Shown: piece by piece, positions 9,619 to 20,397 of the stretch
How positions within the stretch are numbered: position 1 is the stretch's first letter
How the letters are laid out: each line of letters starts with the position of its first letter
Notes under the pieces: generated by a model
What the model was told of the DNA's origin: nothing
The model's input: only the letters and a program-made list of their open reading frames with translations
The model's database searches: none
Program-made: the position numbers and the translations under genes
Assembly: GCA_964023205.1 (NCBI GenBank)
Contig: OZ026847.1
Coordinates: 1,734,819 to 1,798,818, forward strand
Direction: 5' to 3'
Length of the DNA stretch: 64,000 nt
Source: Lutraria lutraria
Taxonomy: Eukaryota; Mollusca; Bivalvia; Venerida; Mactridae

Positions 9619-10875
9619 ATGGCCTTAAATGAAGTCATAATTCACGTGATGTATGCTAATTGCTGAACACCTTTTGGTGATCATGGGGAAACAAAAATAA
9701 AAGTACTAAAAGTACATGGAACGGTAACAACTTTAACAATTGCATGACGGATGTAGAAAAGCGCAGTAATGTAGTCTGCATCAGAATAAGACCATCGTTC
9801 AATATCCCACCCTACAAAATATATTCAACGTTTGACTTCTTTGTAGTTCCGAACAACAGCAGTGCCTTTAGAGCTTTGATTTTTTCAGGTAGACAGAATA
9901 AAAGAAGAAAAATTAAACAATTTGTAAAGTTTAGCCTTTTTTCACATATTTTTTTCTTTACACGTAATCTCATTGACGCGCTTGTCTGTACATTTGTTGG
10001 ATAAGTAATGAAGCAGTTGACGAGTGTGTGTATGATGGAAATATAACGCACTTTGTATAAACATTTGTTGGAGTCTGATTTTGGAAGATTTTCTTTTGGC
10101 ACATGTTAACATTTTTATTAAAAGCTATTTCCTCAAAGCTGGACAATCTCTACCCAGTTGCACTCTTTAGTTGAGAACTATTTTCTTGAAGCAAGCTGTT
10201 ATGAAGTCCGAGGACGGTTTTCAGCTTCATGATAACATAGGAAAGTGATAAATCACATACCAATGACTGAATGCTCGAGCTGACCATCTAGATACGGTTT
10301 TCATGAATTAGTTGGATAGTTATAATGCTTTTAGTATAATATCTCATGTTTTACATGGAAAACATACATAACAAGTTATAGTAACAATGTGTATGTAAAG
10401 TTCTCCATTAAGAGTGATGATTACGATAACCACTTTATTGCAACAATAACTAATAAAAAACAGAATTAATTATGATAGAACGACAACCTCCGCTATTACC
10501 ATAATAAATTGTTATAAATACCTGTTAACAACAAGTCAATAAATCATCACACTGTTCAAACTGAACATAGCATTGATTCATCAAAATATTGCAAATATTT
10601 AATGTCAACAATAAATCACCTTCTTATTCCAAATTAACATTAGAATAATAGCCCGGAAGATTAAATAAAAAAATATCTCAAAATATTTCAGTTGGTGATA
10701 CAAGCATCAAAATTGACACAGTATATAATTATTATGTCCATTTTTCAAAAAGCATGTTAGCCATTTTGATTTAAAATGGCGATAATTAATTTTCAAGATT
10801 GTGCACATTTTCAAGTAGGAATTTGTTTATATTTACTGCAATAAAACTGAAAACGTTTTATTCAGTATGTCCCAT
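9619..10875. other. AT-rich non-coding stretch
   Basis: No recognisable gene, RNA or repeat. Short open frames here (up to 96 codons, both strands overlapping at 9744-10102) have no recognisable similarity and no supporting splice or composition signal. The stretch 9253-9516 is likewise blank. Confidence 0.6.
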
Positions 10876-10879
10876 TTGA

Positions 10880-11110
10880 ATAAGGATTGAGAGGCTGGTC
10901 GTAACATGGAGATTTTTAGGTCTATAGGTCAAATGTCAAGGTCACAGTGACATGCAACTTAAATTCTTAGTCTGCCTATTAAAGTTCAAGAGAACAATTT
11001 GGCCTATGACCCTCAGATTAGGAAGGAAAGTTAGTCGTTACAAGATGACCCCTATTGATTTCGATATTAGAAGGTTAACGGTCAAGTCCTTGTTCGATCC
11101 ACCAGAGACC
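10880..11110 (-). mobile_element. Bivalve-type interspersed repeat fragment
   Basis: It contains GTCAAGGTCACAGTGACATG and, in reverse complement, an AATAGGGGTCATCT motif that recurs twice at 14.2-14.4 kb in the other orientation. The 61-codon frame at 10952-11137 is therefore repeat-derived. Confidence 0.5.
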
Positions 11111-11324
11111 AGGAAAAAACAAGGTGCAGCTTTTTAAACATCTCAAAAGAAATGAGATCATACGAATCCATTACATCATCTTGTGCTCCTTCGTCTGATC
11201 GTATAAAGCCTGCTGCTTATCAAGCTGACTGTATTTGATGTTTTAAGCTGTTGGTATTTTACATATACATATAAATGGGTCTCATAATTTTATAAAAAAT
11301 ATATTATCACTGAGCTTTATTGTT

Positions 11325-11475
11325 GCTAACCACGCCGACCATCTCTAGAGCAACAACCTCCCTTCAACAACATGATTTTTCCCATTGTACGATTTAACTA
11401 TTAGTTTAACCTCTCTAGAGCAACATCCTCTCAACAAGAACACACTTTTGCTTCGGAGAGGTTGCACTGTATTGG
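11325..11475 (-). mobile_element. MITE copy related to the 71-bp satellite
   Basis: It ends with CGGAGAGGTTGCACTGTA, the clearest terminus of this family (reverse complement TACAGTGCAACCTCTCCG). It includes two CTCTAGAGCAACA motifs, that is, more than one internal unit. Confidence 0.65.
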
Positions 11476-11547
11476 CATGTGGTGTACATGTAATACTGGA
11501 TTTTATACTGGTCTACTTTCACTGGCTTAAAGTAAACTGGATTTACT

Positions 11548-11745
11548 TGGGACTGGAGGGTGCATCAGTGGTCTTGTGCTCGTGCATTGGACTACCGAAT
11601 GGATAGCTGTGAGTTCAACCTTATGACATTTCAGAGAAGCGTTTTAGTGCCCCTGTCTGAACTACTGAACCCGGTACTTCTTTCCTCTCTCTCTGGGGTG
11701 GCTCTGAAATAACCACAACTGTCGAATCGGCCGTTAAAGAACATA
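11548..11745 (+). mobile_element. tRNA-derived SINE
   Basis: A tRNA-like head with a B-box (GAGTTCAACC) is followed by a body ending in ATCGGCCGTTAAAGAAC, a 3' tail type I associate with mollusc SINEs. Flanking short repeats were not resolved. The next ~300 bases (11746-12050) hold nothing recognisable. Confidence 0.55.
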
Positions 11746-12222
11746 TTATAAACTGACTTATATTAAACTGACTTATATTAGCTTACAGTGCACTTCATTT
11801 CTTTAAACTTGCTCACTTATTCGACTTAAGAACGCTGGCTTACTTAAATACTGACTGACTTTCAGGCCAATCTACAATGAGGTCCAACTACTGCAAGTTT
11901 CAATATCTAATTTTTACTTAATTGATTGCTTTTATGGTAATTAATACTAAGCTATCATCCATCAGAAAACACAGTATGTTCAGTCTCAACAGATAAAACC
12001 TTTCTACCTTTAGCCTTCATTTCTTAGCAGCAACATTTTATACTACAATAGCCATGTTGACATGGCCATACCCCTCCGGATGTGTTTGCTTGTAATAGGA
12101 CTAGATAGAATTATGCTTCTTGATCAATGCATAACTCCTAGTTTTTACACTATAAGTTTCAAGTCAATCTCGTGAATAGTTTTGCAGTTTAACTCTCTGG
12201 ACAAAAACATGAAAAAAATATA

Positions 12223-12675
12223 TAGAGCTGGGAGGTTTTATCGGTCTATCGCGATATCAGCTAGACAATATAAATATCACAATATTTTTTCAGCATACCG
12301 ATATAGCGGGTTTAGCTTAAATAACTGAACTTTATGTTTATTATAGTAAAAAATAGTTCATACGTTGTGGAAAAGTGTTATTCATGTCTAAATGCTGGCC
12401 AATCTTGTAATATTATTGACTGCATGCATACATATTTATATGTATACATGCATTAATAGTTTCAACAGTGCTAAAAACGAACAAATTATTTGAAGTGTGA
12501 AACTATACTGTCAACTTTAGTCTGAATTATTACGCAACCCATTATATAAATGTTAATTTTTAATGCTTTTCTGTGAATTTACCATTTATATATATCGCGA
12601 TACGTATCGCGATACAGCATGAAAGATTGTGAATTTATATCGTGATACACTTTTAAGGACCGATACCCAGCTCTA
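12223..12675. mobile_element. hAT-type MITE, 453 bp, 8-bp target duplication
   Basis: It starts TAGAGCTGGGAGGTTTTATC and ends with the inverted counterpart (GATACCCAGCTCTA). Both sides are flanked by an identical 8-mer, AAAATATA (12215-12222 and 12676-12683). Inner termini are rich in ATCGCGATA motifs. The TAGAGCTGGG terminus and 8-bp duplication are typical of hAT elements. There is no transposase, so it is non-autonomous. Confidence 0.85.
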
Positions 12676-12867
12676 AAAATATAGTAAGGAAATGAAATAC
12701 ATGTATAGGGAGATATTTCTAAAATGGAGTTATTGTTCTTGATCAATCCACTTCTCCTAGATGCTATCTACTTATCTTTTAAGTTACAAGCCAATCACTT
12801 GTATAGTTTTGGAGTTATGCTATGGACAAAAAAGTAATTCAAAATTAAATAAAGGGAGATAATTAAA

Positions 12868-14003
12868 CAAGAGGGCCCTATATCGCTCACATGACAATCA
12901 CTGTTCACTCATTAAAACATTGTTTGAACCGGTGACCTAGTTTTTGACCCCAGACGACCTATGTTCGAATTTGTCTTACATATCATTAAGACAAACAGTC
13001 TGACTAGGTTTGGTGAAGATACGATCAAAATTTGACATCTTCAGTGTTAATAAGGTTTTCCTAAGATTTGACCTTGTGACCTGGTTTTTAACCCTAGGTG
13101 ACCCATATTTGAACTTGTCCTTAATATCATTAAGACAAACAATCTGACAAGGTTTGGCCAAGATCCAATCAAAACCATGACATTTAGAGCTTTTACAAGA
13201 TTTTTACCTAAGATTTGACCTTGTGACCCAGTTTTTGAACCCGGCTGACCCATGTTCATCCTTGACCCACATATCATTGAGGCAAACATTTTGACAAGGT
13301 TTGGTGAAGATCCAATTAAAACTGTGACATCTACAGTGTTAACAAAGTTTTCCTAAGATTTGACCTGGTGACCTAGTTATTGACCCCAGATGACCCATAT
13401 TTATACTTGACCGTTATATCATTAAAACAAACAATTTGACAAAGTTTGGTGAAGATCCAATAATAACTGTGAAATCTACAGTGTTAACATGGTTTTTCAT
13501 AAGATTTGACCTAGCGACCTAGTTTTTGACCCAAGATGACCCATGTTCGAACTCGTCCAAGATATTATGAAGACAACCACTCTGACAAGGTTTCATGATC
13601 ATCCAATCAAAACAGTGACTTCTAGAGTGTTCACAAGGTTTTCCAGCAATTGCCCTAGTGACCTAATTTTACTACAGAAATTACCCATTATCAAACTTGA
13701 CCTACATATAATTAAAATAAACATTCTGACAAAGTTTCATGAAGATGCAGTCAAAACAGTGATTTCAAAAGTGTTCACAAGGTTTTCCCTTATTTGGCCT
13801 TCGTGACCTAGTTTTTGACCCCAAATGGCCCAATATCGAACTCGTCCGAGATTTTGCTGATATTAACGTTCTGACCCAGTTTTGCTAAAATTGAGCCAAA
13901 AGTGTGGCCCCTAGTGTGGTCACAACATAAAGTTTGACGATGCACGACGCCGGACGGAGAGTGATCCTAATAGCTCACTTTGTCACTTTGTGACATGTGA
14001 GCT
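12868..14003 (+). mobile_element. CAAGAGGGCC element with internal tandem core, copy 1
   Basis: It begins CAAGAGGGCCCTATATCGCT and ends in a hairpin (AGCTCAC...GTGAGCT) followed by poly-A. Between them are about seven ~145-bp units, each with a GTGACCTAGTTTTTGACC-like start and an ACAAGGTTTGGTGAAGATCC-like segment. Near the 3' end is a GACG/CACGACGCCGGACGG block. Two sister copies lie at 22.6 and 28.3 kb. Open frames within it are incidental. The architecture recalls pearl-type bivalve elements, but class is unresolved. Confidence 0.8.
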
Positions 14004-14204
14004 AAAAAATTGGACTATATAGAGTTACAGTTCTTGGTCTCTGCACTTCCCCTTGTTGCCACCTCTTCATATTTCAAGTCTATACCTCAAATAGTTTTCA
14101 AGTTATGCTCTGGACAAAAATTTGGGACGGAAGGACTGACAGACAGCTACTATTACTATATTCCCCGCCGCTTTTTCAGAGGATAACAAGAAGTGTTTGT
14201 GAGA

Positions 14205-14465
14205 CATGGATGCCCCTACTGAACTTAAACTCAATAGGGGTCATCTAAATGCAATGACCAGCTTCCCAACCAAATCTGAGGATCTAAGGCCAAATCGTTC
14301 TCTAGTTATTTGCAAGACAAGGTTTTAGTGCTGTGACCTTTGACATACTGACCTCAATATCAATAGGGGTCATCTACATGTGATGACCAACCTCCCAACC
14401 AAATCTGAAGACCTTAGGCCAAACCGTCTAAAGGTATTGGTTTGGTTACGACAGACCGACATGTG
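14205..14465 (+). mobile_element. Interspersed repeat with two internal units
   Basis: Two related blocks contain CAATAGGGGTCATCTA and CCCAACCAAATCTGA. Inverted relatives of the same motif occur at 10.9-11.1 kb. It ends near GACATGTGCAAAGAAATATA. Confidence 0.55.
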
Positions 14466-14711
14466 CAAAGAAATATACCCGCTTTTCTTTGTACGGGGGC
14501 ATAATTATTTTATTTGTATTTAACGGGCACAACAAGGTGTGGTCGCCTTTATAGTATTCAGCAAGCGCAGTAAAGATCAAGACATGATAAATGTAAAAGA
14601 AAATCGAGTGTCAGCAATACAAAAAGCTTGTTTGACTGATTTATGTATATACTCGTACATTAAATGTGACAATAAATACAGGAGACAAAAAAACATCAGA
14701 TTTATTAAGTA

Positions 14712-14717
14712 TTTATT
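14712..14717 (-). terminator. Candidate poly(A) signal for MRPL51
   Basis: AATAAA on the minus strand, about 284 bases after the MRPL51 stop codon. A second AATAAA overlaps 14701-14706. The rest of 14466-15000 is AT-rich 3' UTR or flank without other features. Confidence 0.35.
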
Positions 14718-15000
14718 TCTCTTCGGCGATTTTTTCAAATCATACACTGCATTTATAGCTGAAAGTGAAACATGTTCAAAACAGGAATTGTGACATGTTA
14801 AATGCATGCAAGTTCAATACTGACCTCATGACTCACTGTATCAGTAGACATATAACACATTATGTGTTTGTATAATAAGCATAACTATTGTTCACTGTGC
14901 ATATTATATTTGTTAAAAAGTTCAAAATTATTGAAATTTATCAGCTGATGAAACAACAACTAAATTTGAAATTGTCAACTGACTGAAGACTGATCATCAA

Positions 15001-18000
15001 TTATCCATTACCATAACCACGTTTTTGATTGTATTTTTTATACAAGAACTTAATTCTCTTCCACATCTGATCATAGCGGGTGGGGTACAACTGTTTTATA
15101 ATGTGTCTCTCCATGTTCATCCGCCGAACCAATCTCTGTAATTCATTTCCGTTGAAACCTGAAAATAGCATTTTGTTGAGTGAGCTTCTAACATCACCAT
15201 AGTTTCATAAACTGATACTGCAAGTAATAAACAAGAGCGCAACAAGCACTGTTAACGCTCGAATGTTCATCAATTCTTATAGTTTCTGAGTTATGAACTT
15301 TTAATTCGAAAAACAGTCGAGCTAAAAAAAATTCTTTATGTAAGTTTAACAAAATAATTCGGATTTAAGAGAAAAGACAAAATTTTGAAACAAAAATAAT
15401 GATCACAGAAATCATCATGTAAGTTATATTTACCTCTAAGCCAAGCAGGTGAATTAATAATATCTACAGGATGAAGGTTTGAATCACCCAGTATGTCTGT
15501 AATAAAAGATACAATACTAGTAATACAGCAACAATCTAGATAGAAACTGTAAGTCTGAATTAAAGTGATATCAATAATGTACTTTAGGGGACTGGGGTCA
15601 GAAGCCCACAGGTAGGAGAATATCGCATTGTTTTGTAGAAAAAGGTGAATTTTGTCTTTCATTAACAATACAACCGGTATATAAATTCATAAATACTTCA
15701 CAAAAAGCCAATTTCAAGCTTTAACAACAGTTGCTGCATTACATTTATATAATAATGTATTTCCAGGACACAAGGTGCTTAAAACAAATATTGATATACA
15801 AAAAAAAATCTAGGAATTTTTCAGAAAATACGGCAAAAATGTATAATCATTGAGGGGAATTTTGGACCTAGACATTGTAAAATGAGGCGCCCTGTCATGT
15901 GACCTTTACATCCACCTCAAATATTTGGTTTTAAAGATCACTCTGTGTAGTATTCAGAGATATTTTGTTTGGTGGTTTCTACAGCCAGGTGACACAGTAC
16001 ATGTTCTCACAAAATGCACCGGATGTAAAAAGTTTTTGAAATACATAATAATCAACATATGACTGAGACACATACATCAACAGTACAATAAAATCCAGGT
16101 AACACTATATAATACCAATATATGACACAATTACCTATATAATCATTTTGTCCAAACGTTGCTCTTTTTTTACTCCACACATTTTTTTTGACATATTTTT
16201 TCTGGTCCTTCAAAGGTGCGGCTAAACCACGAGGTAGAGGTCCTGAAATGTACAATATTAGCACTTTTTTATCTGTAAGGTTTCTTCTATCATAATCATA
16301 GTAATTGAAAACAGCACAAAAATGGAGCCTGGAAGTCAACAGTTTTATGAGTGATTATTACAGCCATTTAATTATGATTCTTATGATTGGATCACTGGAA
16401 ATGACAATAACCAGGTTTCACTTTCTGAAAACCTGGCTAATAAAAAAAGTCTTTATTGAGTGACGTTGTTCAAAATATATTTCATTTTTTTATAGATTTT
16501 TTTATCATTGTTGGTCTTCTTTTGCTGCGTACATGTCTTACAATCATTACAATGTCTTACAATCATTACATGTCTTACAATCATTACAATGTTTTACAAT
16601 CATTACAATGTCTTACAATCATTACATGTCTTACAATCATTACAATGTCTTACAATCATTACAATGTCTTACAATCATTACAATGTCTTACAATCATTAC
16701 AATGTCTTACAATCATTACAATGTCTTACAATCATTACATGTCTTACAATCATTACAATGTCTTACAATGTCTTACAATCATTACAATGTCTTACAATCA
16801 TTACAGTGTCTTACAATCATTACAGTGTCTTACAATCATTACAGTGTCTTACAATGTCTTACAATCATTACAATGTCTTACAATCATTACAGTGTCTTAC
16901 AATCATTACAATGTCTTACAATCATTACAATGTCTTACAATCATTACAATGTCTTATAATCATTACAATGTCTTACAATCATTACAGTGTCTTACAATCA
17001 TTACAATGTCTTACAATCATTACAATGTCTTACAATCATTACAATGTCTTACAATCATTACAATGTCTTACAATCATTACAGTGTCTTACAATCATTACA
17101 ATGTCTTACAATCATTACAGTGTCTTACAATCATTACAGTGTCTTACAATCATTACAATGTCTTACAATGTCTTACAATCATTACAGTGTCTTACAATCA
17201 TTACAGTGTCTTACAATCATTACAATTTTTAAAAATAATATTTAAACCACCTTATCAGCATAGAAAGGTGGATCAAATTATTAACTTCCATAGAGCTAAG
17301 CATATTTTTAGGTTATGTACTTTTACAAATATAGTAATTCATAGGTATGGATAGATCATAGACTTCTTCTAAAGTTCTCTGAAGACTGAAAATCTCAGTA
17401 AACCAGACTTTTGGCTCAGTCCGTAAGGGGTCCGGTTTTCAAGAGTTATACTGAACCAAGTTTCATTAACTTTGCTTGAATAGTATTTAAGTAATCACTG
17501 GATGGCCATATTTTAATTTTCTGTTACCACAGAAACCACAACCTGAGGGACAAAAAGATTCATTAAGCTTGCTTGAATGGTGTTTCAAGTTATCGCAGGA
17601 TCCAATTTGAGGCAGACAGAAAGTCAGATTGACAGACGGCAAACCTATAGTTCCCTCCAGTGTAAACCTCAGTAACAGACTAATAATTACCAACTTACAA
17701 TAATTAACAGAAATCAATAATTTACTGACCTCCATCAAACATTTTGGGATTAAATCCATGATCTCCGGGGCCTCTGGGTTTGAAAGGTGATGGTGTTTCG
17801 AATTTATCTGGTGGTATAAAGGTTTTGTTTCTGACAGATGTCACCAGCAAAGAACTTTGTGAACTAAGCAGATTCGGCTCAAACTGAAATATACAATTTT
17901 ATAATTATTTTTAAGATGCCATTATGAAATATGTCATATTGTTTTAGAAAAACGCTCCAGGTTGCTCCGTTATAAGCTGTGTCATTAGGGATTATTTAAC

Positions 18001-20180
18001 CTTATAACTCTAAAACTAATTTGGCCGAATAATAATTGCGAAGTAAACAATTCAAAACACGGATAATATAACGCGTCTGTCGTTGTGAAGCCGGACTACT
18101 TTTTAGACATTGACAGAGGTTAGTGTGAGCGTGGCAGGAACGACAACTCTGGGTAGAGATTGCTGAGCTAAAAGGCCGATGAATAACACAGCCAATTTAT
18201 AAACATGAATTCTGTATACCATACTGCTACAATAAGGTACACTGTATAAACGGGGAGGGGGGGGGGGGAATGCACAACCTAAAACCACAGACAGAGATCA
18301 TACATGCTCTTTCAAGATTCTAAATTAAACCTAATGATAAAAGGATTAGGCTGAAAATAAAAATAAGTTTGGAGTGCTCCTACCTACTCATGAAAATCCT
18401 AGCAAATGAATAAAATTATTTTTTTGAGGGGCATCTTTTGTTACTATTGTTATCATGCGTAGTAAAAAAATCCCTATCTACCCAGTGCTAAAATTCTGGG
18501 TCTGAGCACTCCAATGCAAGTCCAAACAAGCTTATTTTTATTTTCAGCCTTATAAATAAAATTAATGAATTAGTACATGTATTGAATAGCTGTGTAATAC
18601 AGTTTGGCTATTTCAGGGTACGCTTTCAGGAGAAACAGACCTGCAGCACGTTCAGTTAAAACAAGAGGGCCACATTGGCCCTTTATCGCTCACCTGAGAA
18701 CAAAGGCCAATAATCAATGACCAGGTAATATAGTTTCCATCTCGTAAAACTAATTTTTACGTAGATTTTGAGATCAAAACCAACAATGAAGGTATAATAC
18801 TGTTAAACAAGCTAAAACATAGCAAATTTTCTAATCCAAGGGTCCATAACTCTTGAAGTTGTAGTCTGATTCCACCCATAACTTAACTTGTCCAAAACCA
18901 TAAGGTCATACACATTCATTGTAAATATGATTAGGATCGGTGAATAAATGAAGGCGCTAGAGTGTAAACAAGCTACAATATAGCAAATTTGCTAAGTCAA
19001 GGGCCCATAACTCTTGAAGATGCGGTCCGATTCCGCCCATAATCGAACTTGTTCAAGATCTTTTGGTTATACTCATTTACTGAAAATATTATTAGGATCG
19101 GTGTATAAATGAAGGCGCTAGTGTGTAAACAAGCTAAAATATAGCAAATTTTCAAAATCAAGGGCCCATAACTCTTGAAGTTCTGGTCCGATTCCGCCCA
19201 TAATCGAACTTGTCTAAGTTCTTTTGGTTATACACATTTACTGAAAATATGATTAGGATTGGTGAATAAATGAATGCGCTAGAGTGTAAACAAACTCAAA
19301 TATAGCAAATTTTCTAAGTCAATGGCCCATAACTCTTGAAGTTCTGGTCCGATTCCGCCCATAATCGAACTTGTCCAAGATTGTTTGGTTATACACATTT
19401 ACTGAAAATATGATCAGGATTGGTGAATAAATGAAGGCGCTAGAGTGTAAACAAGCTAAATATAGCAAATTTTGTAATTCAAGGGCCCATAACTCTAGTA
19501 GTTATTATCAGATTTTGCCCATAATCAAACTTAGCCGAGACATTGCGGCCATATACATTGTGAGCAAGTTTAATCAAGATTCGTAAAGAGCTGCGGTTGC
19601 TAGAGTGTAAACAAACTAATTGTGGACGGACGACGGACGCCGGACATTCACCGATCCTAAAAGCTCACCTGATGAATCAGGTGAGCTAAAAAGTAACAAA
19701 ACGATTGCAAACAGACACTTATTTTTTTTACCTGAACAGACTGTTTGCAAACACAAAAAGAGTTAGTGCAAGAAGAAAACGGTATGGGTGTGGTGTAAAA
19801 TGCAGATCCACAGATCCAGAACCGGATCCAATATGGGGGAAATAAAGGGGTGTTACAAATCCATTCTTTATTAATTGGCAGAATAAGACCAATTTGGTAC
19901 CAAATTAAAGCTGAATATTGCACCTTTGTGTACATCCGGATCTGCGTTTTACAATTGGCCAGACGCCATCTTGAAACATAACAGAGCATTCAGTAAGACT
20001 GTTTCTGTTACAAATTGTTTTCCTTTACTGAACTCACTGCTGTACATGTATGTGGACATTGAACAGGATGAAAACACATGTAAAAATTGTAAAAGGTGTT
20101 ACCTGTTTGCACGGTACATTGTGAGCATTTTTACAAGCAACTTGTCGACAGTATGTCAGACTTCTCCAAATGGCTGCCAT
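15001..20180 (-). CDS. MRPL51: Mitochondrial ribosomal protein L51, five exons
   Basis: A structural protein of the mitochondrial large ribosomal subunit, acting in the mitochondrial matrix. Coding exons: 20180-20103, 17883-17730, 16242-16135, 15496-15434, 15158-15001. All introns are GT-AG and every phase matches (0, 1, 1, 1), giving 561 bases, that is 186 residues plus TAA. Exon 1 encodes a basic amphipathic mitochondrial presequence (MAAIWRSLTYCRQVACK). The family core is clear in exons 3-5: VWSKKRATFGQNDYI, ILGDSNLHPVDI, PAWLRGFNGNELQRLVRRM and a basic tail (KRIKFLYKKYNQKRGYG), aligning with the animal L51 pattern of KRA.FG..D.I.ILG, WLRG..GNELQ and K.I..LYK..N. An in-frame TGA precedes the ATG. 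It is longer than the human protein (128 residues) through an N-terminal Pro-rich extension in exon 2. Introns carry a satellite and a dispersed element. Confidence 0.93.
15232..15323 (+). mobile_element. Short CAAGAG...GAGCT element fragment
   Basis: It starts CAAGAGCGCAACAAGCACTG and ends CGAGCTAAAAAA, the same termini as the larger CAAGAGGGCC elements, with only ~80 bases between. It lies in MRPL51 intron 4. It may be a solo or internally deleted copy. Confidence 0.4.
16535..17235. repeat. 19-bp satellite in MRPL51 intron 2
   Basis: About 36 head-to-tail copies of TGTCTTACAATCATTACAA, with G/A variants at one site and a few truncated units (TGTCTTACAA). The unit is stop-free and its length is not a multiple of 3, so all three plus-strand frames stay open for hundreds of codons; these are not genes. 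Confidence 0.97.
17390..17455 (-). mobile_element. Dispersed repeat, copy 2 of 2
   Basis: The reverse complement matches 6705-6775 (CGGACCCCTT..GGACTG..CAAAAGTC). It lies in MRPL51 intron 2. Nothing else is recognised in 17236-17729. Confidence 0.5.
18257..18268. repeat. Poly-G run, 12 bases
   Basis: Twelve consecutive G in MRPL51 intron 1, preceded by CGGGGA. The surrounding 17884-18661 holds no other feature I can support. Confidence 0.9.
18662..19687 (+). mobile_element. CAAGAGGGCC element, divergent subfamily
   Basis: It begins CAAGAGGGCCACATTGGCCC and ends with a perfect hairpin (AGCTCACCTGA-TGAA-TCAGGTGAGCT) followed by poly-A, with the same terminal plan as the elements at 12.9, 22.6 and 28.3 kb. 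Its core is different: about five ~160-bp units containing CATAACTCTTGAAG, TCCGATTCCGCCCATAATCG and GTGTAAACAAGCTAAAATA. It sits in MRPL51 intron 1, antisense to the gene. Confidence 0.8.
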
Positions 20181-20397
20181 TCTATATCTTCACTTCAATA
20201 TAAGCCTGTTGAAAATAAATCATAAACATCTTAATGGGAGTTGACCTACAAAGAGACAGTTTAATCCATCAGTGAGATAAAAAGAATTGAACTTGAATCT
20301 TCACAGCTCCAGTTCTTACTTTTGTAATTTGACAAACTTTTTATTAAATATTTGAATATAGATCTCAGATTATTTGTCACATGTGAATAAACTTACA

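Larger units (their letters stand above)
12050..14195 (+). mobile_element. Older repeat split by two later insertions
   Basis: Three related blocks (about 12110-12205, 12730-12850 and 14035-14135) share a TTCTTGATCAATGC-like start and a GTTATGCTCTGGACAAAAA-like end. The first two are separated by the hAT-type MITE at 12223-12675 and the last two by the element at 12868-14003. It ends near CCCGCCGCTTTTTCAGA. No coding capacity seen. Confidence 0.6.

Noticed and set aside
16456..17354. Three overlapping plus-strand frames of 167-273 codons
   Set aside because: All derive from the 19-bp satellite, whose unit is stop-free in every plus frame.
19930..19980. Alternative MRPL51 first exon with an AAGATGGCG start
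   Set aside because: The resulting phases and weak donor do not fit exon 2 as well as 20180-20103, which encodes a clear mitochondrial presequence in phase 0.
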